A stretch of 64,000 nucleotides of DNA from Streptomyces endocoffeicus (lineage in GTDB: Bacteria > Actinomycetota > Actinomycetes > Streptomycetales > Streptomycetaceae), in contig NZ_JAERRG010000005.1 in assembly GCF_016741935.1 (NCBI RefSeq), positions 388,517 to 452,516 of the forward strand, given 5' to 3'. A program made the position numbers and the translations under genes. Below the pieces are notes generated by a model. The model was not told where the DNA came from. It was given only the letters and a program-made list of their open reading frames with translations, and did not search any database. The stretch's first letter is position 1. The number at the start of each line of letters is the position of its first letter. Positions 50,892 through 59,352 of this stretch are shown here, one piece after another.

Positions 50892-52195
50892 GACACGGCT
50901 CCGTCCGGTGCGCCGAACTCCTGGAAGGCGATGGACTTCTCCACCGGATAGTGCTCCCGCCCCAGCAGCTCACGGATGATCCACGAGTTGCGGTACGGGC
51001 CCATGCCCAGGTCAGGGGAGGTCAGGCTGTGGGCGTGGGTGGCGCCGTTCTGGAGGAAGATGCCGCGTCCGGTGGTGTCGACGCTGTAGTTGCGGGCGAC
51101 GTCGAAGCGGCCGTGGCGGTCCCAGCGGATGCGGTCGCGCACCGGGTCCAGGAAGGCGGGCACCTGGTAGCGGTAGCCGGTGGCCAGGACGAGCCCCTGG
51201 GTGGTGAGCGAGAAGTCCCGCTGCTGCTCCGTATGGCGCAGCCCGAGGGTGTACGTGGCGGACCGCTCGTCGTACGCCGCGTCGGTGAGCGCGGTGTTGG
51301 TCAGCAGCCGTGTGGGCACCGGGCCGCTCACGCTCTTCTGGTACAGGAGGTCGAAGATGCCGTTGACGAGGTCGGCGTCGATCCCCTTGAACAGGCCCTT
51401 CTGCTCGCTCTCCAGCCGGTAGCGGGTGTCCTCGGGGAGCGCGTGGAAGTAGTCCACGTACTCGGGCGAGGTCATCTCCAGGGTGAGTTTGGTGTACTCC
51501 AGCGGGAAGAAGCGCGGGGAGCGGGTCACCCAGTTCAGCCGGTAGCCACAGGAGTCGATGTCGGCGAGCAGGTCCTGGTAGATCTCGGCGGCGCTCTGGC
51601 CGCTGCCGACGACGGTGATGGACTCCTTGGCCTGCAGCGCCTGCTTGTTCCCCAGGTAGTCCGTGTTGTGCAGCAGATCGCCGCCCAGGCCCCGGCACAC
51701 CTCGGGCAGGTACGGCGGGGTGCCGGTGCCCAGCACCAGATGGCGGGCGCGGTGCGTGGTGGTCTCGCCGCTCGCGGGACGCAGGGCGCGCACCGTGTAG
51801 AGGCCGTCGGCCTCGTCGTACTCGACGCTCGTCACCTGGTGGCCGAAGCGGACGGACGGGAGCTGCGCGGCGGCCCAGCGGCAGTAGTCGTTGTACTCGG
51901 CGCGCAGCGGATAGAAGATCTCGCGGATGTAGAAGGAGTACAGCCGCCCCGATTCCTTGAGGTAGCTGAGGAAGGAGTACGGGGAGGTGGGGTCGGCCAG
52001 GGTCACCAGGTCGGCCATGAACGGGGTCTGGAGGGTGACGCCGTCCAGCAGCATGCCCGGATGCCAGTCGAAGTCGGGCTTGCTCTCCAGGAACAGCCCG
52101 TCGAGTTCGTCGATCGGCTCGGTGAGGCAGGCGAGGCCCAGGTTGTAGGGGCCGAGCCCGACCGCGATGAAGTCGTGGGTGTGCGGGGTGGACAC
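50888..52195 (-). CDS. desB: DesB: cadaverine/lysine N-monooxygenase (FAD, NADPH)
   Basis: The 435-aa protein has the N-hydroxylating monooxygenase layout: FAD motif VGLGPYNLGLACL near the N-terminus, NADPH motif VVGSGQSAAEIYQDLL, and the FATGY-like VLATGYRYQ near 335. In desferrioxamine synthesis DesB hydroxylates cadaverine at one nitrogen. The start codon follows a GAGGG-like signal 33 bp after desA on the same strand; the stop overlaps desC (ATGA). All core motifs are intact. Confidence 0.93.
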   Translation of the reverse strand: MSTPHTHDFIAVGLGPYNLGLACLTEPIDELDGLFLESKPDFDWHPGMLLDGVTLQTPFMADLVTLADPTSPYSFLSYLKESGRLYSFYIREIFYPLRAEYNDYCRWAAAQLPSVRFGHQVTSVEYDEADGLYTVRALRPASGETTTHRARHLVLGTGTPPYLPEVCRGLGGDLLHNTDYLGNKQALQAKESITVVGSGQSAAEIYQDLLADIDSCGYRLNWVTRSPRFFPLEYTKLTLEMTSPEYVDYFHALPEDTRYRLESEQKGLFKGIDADLVNGIFDLLYQKSVSGPVPTRLLTNTALTDAAYDERSATYTLGLRHTEQQRDFSLTTQGLVLATGYRYQVPAFLDPVRDRIRWDRHGRFDVARNYSVDTTGRGIFLQNGATHAHSLTSPDLGMGPYRNSWIIRELLGREHYPVEKSIAFQEFGAPDGAVS

Positions 52196-52228
52196 GGGTT
52201 TCTCCGAGGGGGACGTGCGGTCAGCGGC

Positions 52229-53806
52229 TCAGCTGGCGCGGGAGTGGCTGAGTTCGGGCTCGATGTGCAGGGCCAGGTACTGACCGGCGTGCTCGGCGAG
52301 GAGGTCGAGGACGAACGCGATGTCGCGCAGCGACGTCTCCGGGTTGAGCAGCGTGAACTTGAGGTAGTGGCGGCCGTCCACGACCGTGCCCGCCACGACT
52401 GCCTCGCCCGAGGCGGCCAGGGCCTCGCGGGCATGCAGATTGGCGCGGTCGACCAGGTCCGGGACGGACCCGTCGCCGGTGGGCGGTACGTAGCGGAAGA
52501 CCAGCGTGGACAGCTGGGGCTCGGTGACCACCTCGTAGCGCGGATCGGTGTCCAGCAGGGCCCATGCCCCGGCGGCCCGCTCCACCACCTCGTCGAAGAG
52601 TGCCCCGAGGGCGTTCGAGCCCATGATCCGCAGCGTCAGCCAGAGCTTGAGCGCGTCGAAGCGGCGGGTGGTCTGGATGGACTTGTCGACCTGGTTGGGG
52701 ATCAGCTTCTCGACGCTGCGCTCGGGGTTGAGGTAGTCCGCGTGGTACGTGGCGTGGCTCAGCGTGGCGCGGTCGCGGACCAGGACGGCGCTGGAGCTGA
52801 CCGGCTGGAAGAAGGACTTGTGGTAGTCCACGGTCACCGAGTCGGCGCGCTCGATGCCGTCCAGCAGGTGGCGGCGGGTCGGGGAGGCCAGCAGCCCACA
52901 GCCGTACGCGGCGTCCACGTGCAGCCAGGTGCCGTGCCGGGCGCACAGCTCGGCGATCTCGGGCAGCGGGTCGATGGAGCCGAAGTCGGTGGTGCCCGCG
53001 GTGGCCACGACGGCCATGACGATCAGGCCCTCGCGGCGGCAGCGGTCCAGCTCATGGGCGAGGGAGACGGTCCGCATCCGGCGGTCCCGGTCGCAGGGGA
53101 CCGGGATGACGGCCTCGTAGCCGAGCCCCAGGATGGCGGCGGCCTTCTGGATGGAGAAGTGGCTGACCTGGGAGGTGAGGATGCGCAGCCGGGGCAGGAT
53201 CGCGGATTTGGCGATCGTCTCGCCGGCGGCGATGGCCTCCTTCTCGACCAGGGTGCACGCCTCGTCGCGGGCGAGCAGCATCGCCTGGAGGTTGGACTGG
53301 GTGCCGCCGCTGGTGAAGATGCCGTCCGCGGCGTCGCCGAGGCCGATGCGCTCGGCGGTCCAGTCGATCAGCCGGCGCTCGATCAGGGTGCCGCCGGCGC
53401 TCTGGTCCCAGGTGTCGAGCGAGGAGTTGACGGCGGAGAGGACGGCCTCGCCCAGCAGTGCGGGGATCACCACGGGGCAGTTGAGGTGGGCCAGGTAGCG
53501 CGGGTGGTGGAAGTAGACGGCGTCCTTGAGGTAGACGCTCTCCAGCTCCTTGAGCGCGGCGTCCGGATCGCCGAGCGGGCGCTCCAGGTCGATTCCGGAG
53601 ATCTCGGGGGCGAGTTCGGCGGGGGTGATGCCGGTGAAGGGGCGCTCGGCGCGGGCGACGGTGGCGGCCACCAGGCCGACGCCGTCGGTCACGGAGCGCC
53701 GATAGCGTTCCGCCGTACGGCCGTTGAAGAGGTGGGCCCTGCCATCCGCCGCCCCGGGTATCGGCTCCGGCGACGGGTCCTCAGCGGTCTGCGCGAGGAA
53801 ACTCAC
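52229..53806 (-). CDS. desA: DesA: PLP-dependent lysine decarboxylase
   Basis: 525 aa from GTG 53806 (AAGGGA before it); the frame runs on upstream to 54241 but with Arg/Pro low complexity that is not part of the family. It is a fold-type I group II decarboxylase: 'TSGGTQSNLQAMLLARDEA', 'HVDAAYGCGLLASPTRRHLL', and the PLP lysine in TVDYHKSFFQP. It decarboxylates lysine to cadaverine, the first step of desferrioxamine synthesis. It starts desABCD. I see no iron box directly in front of it; the box is upstream of desE. Confidence 0.93.
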   Translation of the reverse strand: MSFLAQTAEDPSPEPIPGAADGRAHLFNGRTAERYRRSVTDGVGLVAATVARAERPFTGITPAELAPEISGIDLERPLGDPDAALKELESVYLKDAVYFHHPRYLAHLNCPVVIPALLGEAVLSAVNSSLDTWDQSAGGTLIERRLIDWTAERIGLGDAADGIFTSGGTQSNLQAMLLARDEACTLVEKEAIAAGETIAKSAILPRLRILTSQVSHFSIQKAAAILGLGYEAVIPVPCDRDRRMRTVSLAHELDRCRREGLIVMAVVATAGTTDFGSIDPLPEIAELCARHGTWLHVDAAYGCGLLASPTRRHLLDGIERADSVTVDYHKSFFQPVSSSAVLVRDRATLSHATYHADYLNPERSVEKLIPNQVDKSIQTTRRFDALKLWLTLRIMGSNALGALFDEVVERAAGAWALLDTDPRYEVVTEPQLSTLVFRYVPPTGDGSVPDLVDRANLHAREALAASGEAVVAGTVVDGRHYLKFTLLNPETSLRDIAFVLDLLAEHAGQYLALHIEPELSHSRAS

Positions 53807-54182
53807 GGTCTGTCCCTTCTGGAAACGAGCATGCGGGCGTGCGGACGGCGCGGCGGGCATGCGGCTGGGTGGGGGAGGGGCGGCCTGTGGCCTGCGGCTT
53901 GGCGGGCTGCGGCTTGACGGCCTGCTGGTCTGACGGCCTGGTGGTCTGACGGCCTGGTGGGCGCGATGGGGGCGCTGGACGCGGCGGGAGGGCGTGCGGG
54001 GGCGCTGGAGGTGGCGGCAGGGCGCGCGGGGGCGCGCCGAGCGGTCGGCCGCCTGGCGTCCAGTGGTCGGTCCTGTGGGGTCCTGTCGAAGGATCCAGTT
54101 GTGCGCCGCGGTGGTGGATTCAGCGGTGCGCCGCGGTGGTGGATTCAGCTGCGGGGATGGAGAGCGGGTACGGCGACGGGGG
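53807..54182. other. repeat-rich gap between desA and the SIP gene
   Basis: This 376-bp gap contains a perfect 24-bp repeat at 54101-54124 and 54126-54149 (unit starting GTGCGCCGCG) and shorter CTGGTGG/CGGCCTG and GGGGGCG repeats near 53900-54020. I see no gene and no TTAGG-type iron box. The desA promoter, if separate, would be here. Confidence 0.6.
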
Positions 54183-55070
54183 TCAGTCGTCGGTCGCGGG
54201 GCCGGTGCCCGACACGGCCTCCTCGACGAGCTGCTCCTCACAGGCGCCCAGCCGCCAGTAGCCGGTGAAGGTGACGGCCTTACGGTCGAAGCCGCGCTCG
54301 CGCACCAGGTGGCGGCGCAGCGCCTTGACCGTTCCCGCCTCGCCCGCGATCCAGGCGTACGGCGTGCCGTGGGGCAGCTCGGTGGCGCCCAGGGCGTTCA
54401 GCAGCAGGGCGGAGCGCGGGGTGCCGGGGGCCACGGCGTCCCGGACCAGCCAGGTGATCTCGGCTTTCGCCTCGGTGCGCAGCTCCTGGATGTCCTCGGC
54501 GTGCTGGACCTCGAGCCACACCTTGACGGGGAAGTCGGCGGGCAGCCATTCGAGGATGCCCGCGATGGCGGGCAGCGCGGTCTCGTCGCCGGTGATCAGC
54601 ACCCAGTCGGTCCTGGACGGCGGCCGGAAGTCCACCCCGCCGTTGTCCTCCACGACCGGGCCCAGCAGGGTGACGCGGTCGCCGGCCTCGGCGCGCGCGG
54701 CCCACCGGGCGGCCGGGCCGCTGTCGTGGTGGAGCGCGAAGTCCACGTCGATCTCGTCGGGGTCGCGGCGCTGTTGGCGCACCGTGTACGAGCGCATGAT
54801 GCCGCGTTCGGCCGGGTCCATCGCCCGCCAGGAGGTGAACCAGCCGTCCCCGGCCTCGACCGGCACCACCGGGGCGGTCTGGCCGGGGTGCGGCAGGAAG
54901 AGTTTGAAGCGCTGGTCGCGGCCTCCGCTGGTGAAGCCCTTCAGACAGGCGCCGCCGAAGGTGATCCGCGCCATGGACGGTCCGAGCGAGCGGGTCCGTA
55001 CGACCCGCGCGTCGAAGAACCGGAACGGGATGGCGGTGGGGGTGGCGGTTTTGATGGCTGCGGTGGTCAT
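54183..55070 (-). CDS. Siderophore-interacting protein (ViuB-like ferric-siderophore reductase)
   Basis: The 295-aa protein is a FAD-binding SIP: MRSYTVRQ (FAD motif RxYTxR), then DWVLITGDETALPAIAGILEWLP, and a C-terminal AWIAGEAGTVKALRRHLV. These cytoplasmic reductases release iron from ferric siderophores. It sits between desE and desA on the same strand, as in the S. coelicolor des locus, so ferrioxamine is the probable substrate. A 376-bp repeat-rich gap follows it. Confidence 0.9.
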   Translation of the reverse strand: MTTAAIKTATPTAIPFRFFDARVVRTRSLGPSMARITFGGACLKGFTSGGRDQRFKLFLPHPGQTAPVVPVEAGDGWFTSWRAMDPAERGIMRSYTVRQQRRDPDEIDVDFALHHDSGPAARWAARAEAGDRVTLLGPVVEDNGGVDFRPPSRTDWVLITGDETALPAIAGILEWLPADFPVKVWLEVQHAEDIQELRTEAKAEITWLVRDAVAPGTPRSALLLNALGATELPHGTPYAWIAGEAGTVKALRRHLVRERGFDRKAVTFTGYWRLGACEEQLVEEAVSGTGPATDD

Positions 55071-55162
55071 GGGAGGAGGGTCTTCCCTTCGCTTGCCGGG
55101 GGGAGGCCGGGGGCCAGCCGGTCGACTGGCCGTCAGCTGGCCGTCTGGCCGTCAACTGACCG

Positions 55163-56188
55163 TCAGCTGACCTTCTTCGCGTCCTGGATGGCCTTGGTGA
55201 GGGATTCGACGAGCGGGGCGGCGCCGGCGTACGAGAAGCGCGGCTCGCTGCTCCAGGGGGTGATCTGACCGGCCTTGACCGGGGCCAGCTTGGACCAGGT
55301 CGGCTTGGAGGTCAGGGCCTCGGGCTGGAGGGTCGCGGTGCGGTTGTCGAGGAAGAGCACATCGGCGTCGTACTTGTCGGCGTTCTCCCAGCTGAGGCTC
55401 TCGAAGTAGCCGCCCTTGTCGGGCTTTTCGGGGACGACGAAGTCGACGCCGAGCTCGCTGAAGTAGATCAGGTCGGCATTGATCTTCGGGTTGGAGACAT
55501 AGAAGAGATCGGCGCTGGCGGAGCAGGCCATGACCTTGATCTTGTGCGATTTGGCGGTTTTGCGCAGGGTCTCGGCGGCCTTCTCGAACCGCGCCTTGGC
55601 GTCGGTGACCTTCTTGGCCTTCGGATCGGCGCCGAGCGCCTCGGCCAGCGCGGCGTAGCGCTTGATGGGCTCGAGCATGGAGACCCGGCCGGTGGTGATG
55701 GTGGCGCTGGGGGCCAGCTGCAGGATCTTCTTCTTGCTGTCGTCCGGGATGTAGAAGAGCGCGCCCGGGTCGTACATGTTGGTGATCAGCAGATCGGGGC
55801 TGAGCGAGGCGTACTTCTCGACGTTGAACTGCCCCCAGGTGTTGCCCAGGGAGGTGGCCTGGTCGATGGGGAAGTCGCCCGCCTGGACGTCGGGCTTGCC
55901 GTTCTTCAGCGTGGTCGGGCCGAAGACGCCCGTGATCTGCTTCTCGATGCCGAAGTCGTAGAGCGCGGCCGCCGAGGCGATGTAGGCGACGATGTGCCGC
56001 GGCCTGCCGTCGAGGCTGATCTTCTTCTTGCGGTCATCGGTGAACGACCAGGAGCCGCCGTCGCCGTCACCGCCGGAGCCCGAACCGCCGTTGTCCCCGC
56101 AGGCGGTGACCAGGGCTCCGAGGCCGAGGGCGCCGCCCGCGGTGAGCAGACCGCGGCGGGAGAGGGGGAGTGCTCTGGCCTGGCGCAT
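55163..56188 (-). CDS. desE: DesE: ferric-siderophore-binding lipoprotein
   Basis: 341 aa from ATG 56188 (GAGAGAG before it). The signal carries twin arginines (SRRGLLTAGGALGLGALVTAC), so Tat export and lipid attachment at the Cys are both likely. The mature protein has the FhuD/BtuF-type fold pattern: 'RPRHIVAYIASAAALYDFGI', later PDLLITNMYDPG, then VDFVVPEKPDKGGYFESLSWENADKYDADVLFLDN. It captures ferrioxamine for an ABC importer not seen in this window. An iron box lies 63 bp upstream of the ATG. Confidence 0.9.
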   Translation of the reverse strand: MRQARALPLSRRGLLTAGGALGLGALVTACGDNGGSGSGGDGDGGSWSFTDDRKKKISLDGRPRHIVAYIASAAALYDFGIEKQITGVFGPTTLKNGKPDVQAGDFPIDQATSLGNTWGQFNVEKYASLSPDLLITNMYDPGALFYIPDDSKKKILQLAPSATITTGRVSMLEPIKRYAALAEALGADPKAKKVTDAKARFEKAAETLRKTAKSHKIKVMACSASADLFYVSNPKINADLIYFSELGVDFVVPEKPDKGGYFESLSWENADKYDADVLFLDNRTATLQPEALTSKPTWSKLAPVKAGQITPWSSEPRFSYAGAAPLVESLTKAIQDAKKVS

Positions 56189-56250
56189 GATGGTGCTCTC
56201 TCTCGATGCATACGGGGACGTGGTCACGGGACGGCAACCCGAGGACGTAG

Positions 56251-56269
56251 TTAGGTTAGCCTAACCAAC
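56251..56269 (-). promoter_or_regulatory. iron box (DmdR/IdeR-type operator) upstream of desE
   Basis: TTAGGTTAGCCTAACCAAC is an almost perfect 19-bp palindrome matching the actinobacterial iron-box consensus TTAGGTTAGGCTAACCTAA. It lies about 60-80 bp upstream of the desE ATG. By known family behaviour, iron-loaded DmdR1/IdeR bound here would repress desE and perhaps the rest of the des genes. Confidence 0.93.
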
Positions 56270-56339
56270 CTGCTTGTCCAGTGGGTGGGGTCGTTCCGAA
56301 CCGCACATCGAGGGGCTCATACGGCCGTTCAGGGCGGAT

Positions 56340-57308
56340 TCACAGGTCCAGCACCAATCGCGGGCCATGGCAGCGTGAGACGCAGATCATCATCGTCTCG
56401 CCCGAGGCCCGCTCCTCGTCGGTGAGCACGGAGTCGTGGTGGTCCACCTCTCCCTCGACGACATCCGTCTCACACGTCCCACAGGTGCCCTCTTCGCAGG
56501 AGTACAAAACCGGTACCCCCGCCGCCTCGACCGTGCGCAGCACGCTGCGCTCCGGCTCCACGGTGAGCGTCAGCCCGGAGCGGGTGAGCACCAACTCGAA
56601 GGCCCGGCCTCCCGATTCACCGCCCGCGTCGTCCGTACGGGGCTGGAACCGCTCGGTGCGCAGGGACCCCTCCGGCCAGTCGCGGCACGCCTCCTCGGCG
56701 ACCTGGAGCAGTGGCTCGGGGCCGCAGCAGTAGACCAGGGTGCCGGGACCGGCCGGGGTGGTGAGATACGGCATGAGGTCGAGCAACCCCTCCTCGTCCT
56801 GCGGCACCAGGCGCACCTTGCCGCCATGACGGTCGGCGAGCTCGTCCGCGAAGGCCATCGAGGCGCGGGTGCGCCCGCCGTACAGCAGCCGCCAGTCGGC
56901 GCCCGCGGCCTCGGCGGCTGCCGTCATGGGGAGGAGGGGCGTGATGCCGATGCCGCCCGCGATGAACAGATAGCGGGCCGCCGGGCGCAGCGCGAAGTGG
57001 TTGCGCGGCCCGCGCACCCGCACCGTGCTGCCCTCGGTGAGGGTGTCGTGCACCTGGGCGGAGCCGCCGCGCCCGGCGGGGGCGCGGAGCACCGCGATCC
57101 GCCAGAAGGCGCGGTCGGCGGGGTCGCCGCACAGCGAGTACTGCCGGGTCAGGCCCGTGCCGAGGACGAGGTCGAGATGGGCGCCGGGCTCCCAGGCGGG
57201 GAGGTCACGGCCCGCCGGGTGGCGCAGCGTCAGCGCCACCACGTCCGAGGCCACCTGCTCCCTGCGGGCCACGAGCAGGGTGTCCTCGTGCTCGCCGCCG
57301 GGGTTCAT
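56340..57308 (-). CDS. Rieske-partner ferredoxin reductase (VanB/PDR type)
   Basis: The 322-aa protein has three parts: FAD/FMN domain with RQYSLCGDP, NADH domain 'YLFIAGGIGITPLLPM', and a C-terminal plant-type 2Fe-2S domain with Cys in 'YSCEEGTCGTCETDV' and a fourth in MICVSRC. This is the VanB/phthalate dioxygenase reductase layout. Its start overlaps the 69-aa protein (ATGA). It supplies electrons to the Rieske oxygenase encoded two genes upstream. The substrate is unknown; the position beside the des cluster may be chance. Confidence 0.9.
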   Translation of the reverse strand: MNPGGEHEDTLLVARREQVASDVVALTLRHPAGRDLPAWEPGAHLDLVLGTGLTRQYSLCGDPADRAFWRIAVLRAPAGRGGSAQVHDTLTEGSTVRVRGPRNHFALRPAARYLFIAGGIGITPLLPMTAAAEAAGADWRLLYGGRTRASMAFADELADRHGGKVRLVPQDEEGLLDLMPYLTTPAGPGTLVYCCGPEPLLQVAEEACRDWPEGSLRTERFQPRTDDAGGESGGRAFELVLTRSGLTLTVEPERSVLRTVEAAGVPVLYSCEEGTCGTCETDVVEGEVDHHDSVLTDEERASGETMMICVSRCHGPRLVLDL

Positions 57309-57514
57309 GAACGGGGCTCCTTCCGGTGGCCGGTGGGCTGGTGTTCAGAGGGACCGGCGGGGTGGTGCCCGTTGGGATGGGCGAGCATCCACTGCCACAG
57401 CTCGACCGGGTCCTCCGCGGTGCGCTCGGCGCCGCAGTGGCAGACCCCGTGCAGCACATCGGTGCCGGGCAGCCAGTCGATCCGGTACACCTCCGCCGTG
57501 GGCGTGCCGCTCAC
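57305..57514 (-). CDS. 69-aa CxC-type small protein between oxygenase and reductase
   Basis: 69 aa from GTG 57514, which overlaps the oxygenase stop (GTGA); its stop overlaps the reductase start (ATGA). It has 'VYRIDWLPGTDVLHGVCHCGAE' with a CHC pair, then ELWQWMLAHPNGHHPAG. It has no signal peptide. The double coupling argues it is real and part of the oxygenase system, perhaps a subunit or small metal-binding protein; I do not recognise a family. It could be missed by length filters. Confidence 0.75.
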   Translation of the reverse strand: MSGTPTAEVYRIDWLPGTDVLHGVCHCGAERTAEDPVELWQWMLAHPNGHHPAGPSEHQPTGHRKEPRS

Positions 57515-58599
57515 GGGGACGCCACCACGGGCGCGCTCTTCTCCCCCTCGGCGGCGAGGCGGGCGAGGATGCGGCGCGCGGCCAGTCCGCCGGTGTCGAT
57601 GTTGATGCTGAGCTCCTGGTAGCCCTCGCGCTCGGTGTCCAGCGCCTTCTGGAGCACGTTCAGTGCCGCCACGTCCTGGAGCACCACGGTCCGGTTGAGG
57701 TCGTGGAGGAACGTGGACACCTCCTCGTCGCCCTGTGCGAAGTCCCGTGAGACGGCCCAGAAGTCGTACACATGGCGGTCGGTGGACGGGGTGATGGCGT
57801 AGGTGATCTCTACATGGAAGGCGTTCGGATCGGAGCCGTCCGGCTCCGGGAGTACCCCGACCGGGGCGATCCGGCTGTGCAGCAGATACAGACAGGGCGC
57901 GTGGTACTCGATGTCCTGCCAGCGGGTGATGCGGCCCTCGATGCCGGTGGAACGGGCGTAGAAGGGCGGGCATTCGGCGTCGTCCATGTGCCGGCTGACC
58001 CGGACGACGCCCGCGCCCTCGTCGACCTCCGTGGTGATCGGGGTCTCGGCGACCTCGGGGGTGCCGATGTAGCCGCCGTGCAGATACGTCTCGTGGGAGA
58101 GGTCCAGCAGATTGTCCACGAGCAGTCCGTAGTCGGCGTCGATCGGCTCCATGCCGCCCACCGTCGTCCAGCGCGGATCGGCCAGCCAGGGGGCGCGCGG
58201 CACCGTGCTGGGGTCGGCGAGCGCCGGGTCCCCGATCCACACCCACACCAGCGAGTCCTGCTCGACGACGGGGTAGGAGCGGACCCGGGCGGTGCGCGGG
58301 ACGCGCTTCTGGCCCGGTACGAACACACAGGTGCCGCCGGTGTCGTAGGTGAAGCCGTGGTAGCCGCAGACGACCGTGTCACCGTCGAGACGGCCGGCGG
58401 TGAGCGGATAGCGGCGGTGCACACAGCGGTCGGCGAGCGCGATGACCTTGTCGTCGGACTCGGCGCGGTAGAAGGCGATGGGCTCGTCGAGGATGGTGCG
58501 CCCCAACAGCTCGCGGCCGATTTCGCGGCCGTAGGCGGCGACGTACCACTGGTTTTTCGCGAAGGCGGTCATGCGTGCCAGCGTGGTGACGCCCGTCAT
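57511..58599 (-). CDS. Rieske 2Fe-2S oxygenase (VanA-like alpha subunit)
   Basis: 362 aa from ATG 58599 (an ATG at 58572 gives MTAFAKNQW and may be the real start; neither has a strong Shine-Dalgarno). The Rieske cluster is C59-x-H61, C78-x2-H81 (CVHRR... and CGYHGF). The catalytic iron site is in 'LLDLSHETYLHGG' (His pair) with a later Asp. It resembles vanillate O-demethylase/aromatic oxygenases that act with the VanB-type reductase encoded downstream. A terminator hairpin lies directly upstream. Confidence 0.9.
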   Translation of the reverse strand: MTGVTTLARMTAFAKNQWYVAAYGREIGRELLGRTILDEPIAFYRAESDDKVIALADRCVHRRYPLTAGRLDGDTVVCGYHGFTYDTGGTCVFVPGQKRVPRTARVRSYPVVEQDSLVWVWIGDPALADPSTVPRAPWLADPRWTTVGGMEPIDADYGLLVDNLLDLSHETYLHGGYIGTPEVAETPITTEVDEGAGVVRVSRHMDDAECPPFYARSTGIEGRITRWQDIEYHAPCLYLLHSRIAPVGVLPEPDGSDPNAFHVEITYAITPSTDRHVYDFWAVSRDFAQGDEEVSTFLHDLNRTVVLQDVAALNVLQKALDTEREGYQELSINIDTGGLAARRILARLAAEGEKSAPVVASP

Positions 58600-58609
58600 G
58601 CACGGGCAA

Positions 58610-58636
58610 CGGCCCTTCCACTGGGTGGAAGGGCCG
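58610..58636 (-). terminator. perfect hairpin between DUF4190 gene and Rieske operon
   Basis: CGGCCCTTCCAC (58610-58621) and its exact complement (58625-58636), with a 3-nt loop, form a 12-bp stem. It lies between the DUF4190 gene end (58698) and the oxygenase start (58599) and should end transcription of the small membrane protein genes. Confidence 0.8.
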
Positions 58637-58697
58637 CGCGGGGAGGTGGGCCGCGGTGGACCTCCGGTGGTGTGCTGCCGGTGGACCGCCGGGCGGG

Positions 58698-59006
58698 TCA
58701 GCCGCCGAACTGCCAGAAGACGGAGTGATTCAGCGTCAGCAGGACGATCAGCAGGACCACATCGGCGATGCCGAGGGTGATCCCGAGCAGCGCCCGGCCC
58801 CTGCGGTGGGTGTCCCGGGCGATGGCGAGCGTCCCCAGGACGATCGCGCAGGGCCCGAAGACCGCGTTGAACAGCAGCAGACCGATCAGACCGAGCACGA
58901 AGGAGGCGACGGCCATGCCGTCGGCGTCCCGGCGCGCCCGGACCGGTGAGGTGCGGGACGGTGCGGTGCGGACCGGTGAGGTGCGGGACGGTGCGGTGAT
59001 TGCCAT
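58698..59006 (-). CDS. DUF4190-type small membrane protein
   Basis: 102 aa. The first about 28 residues repeat SPVRTAPSRT. Two transmembrane helices follow (about 31-50 and 75-95) with 'MAVASFVLGLIGLLLFNAVFGPCAIVLGTLAI', the DUF4190 signature, and a basic DTHRRGRALLG between them. Its role is unknown. It follows a 55-aa membrane protein by 5 bp and is likely in the same transcript under the TetR operator. Confidence 0.85.
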   Translation of the reverse strand: MAITAPSRTSPVRTAPSRTSPVRARRDADGMAVASFVLGLIGLLLFNAVFGPCAIVLGTLAIARDTHRRGRALLGITLGIADVVLLIVLLTLNHSVFWQFGG

Positions 59007-59011
59007 GGGTC

Positions 59012-59179
59012 TCAGCTCCCCTTGTGACCGGTGCTGTGCCCGGTGCGTTCGCGGATGAAGAAGATCAGCAGCCAGGCGCCGATGGCGCCCGCGGCGGCGA
59101 GGAACAGGGGGAGCGGAGTGTGCGCCGCCGCCCCCAGAAGAACTCCCATCAGGGCGAGTGCCGCGACGATGAAGAGCAT
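59012..59179 (-). CDS. 55-aa two-helix membrane protein
   Basis: ATG 59179 follows GAGAGGCACCC, a good signal. The protein is almost all hydrophobic: MLFIVAALALMGVLLGAAAH, then LPLFLAAAGAIGAWLLIFFI, ending RERTGHSTGHKGS. It lies 5 bp upstream of the DUF4190 gene on the same strand. Below usual size cut-offs. Function unknown; the TetR operators upstream suggest it and the DUF4190 gene are the regulated unit. Confidence 0.75.
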   Translation of the reverse strand: MLFIVAALALMGVLLGAAAHTPLPLFLAAAGAIGAWLLIFFIRERTGHSTGHKGS

Positions 59180-59255
59180 GGGTGCCTCTCTCGAAGTGAC
59201 GATCCGGATGCGGTTGGCGTGCGGATGACAGTGCAGTTGGCGTGCGGATGGTAAT

Positions 59256-59349
59256 TGTTCAGTGAACAGTTGGATTCACAACTGTTCACTGAGTTCCAGA
59301 GTACTCCGCCGGACCCTGGAAAAATTCAGCGAACGGCTGTTTACTGAAT
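59256..59349. promoter_or_regulatory. TetR operator region (inverted repeats)
   Basis: TCAGTGAACAGTTG (59259-59272) and its exact complement (59279-59292), 6 bp apart, form a long palindrome; a TGTTCAGTGAACA palindrome overlaps its left arm at 59256-59268. A second, imperfect palindrome, TTCAGCGAACGG / CTGTTTACTGAA, lies at 59326-59349, next to the tetR start. They lie between tetR and the divergent small membrane genes and are strong candidates for autoregulation. Confidence 0.8.
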
Positions 59350-59352
59350 GAT

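Noticed and set aside
50951..53917. 988-aa plus-strand open frame across the des genes
   Set aside because: It is antisense to desB/desA, which have clear motifs; the frame stays open only because of GC-rich third positions.
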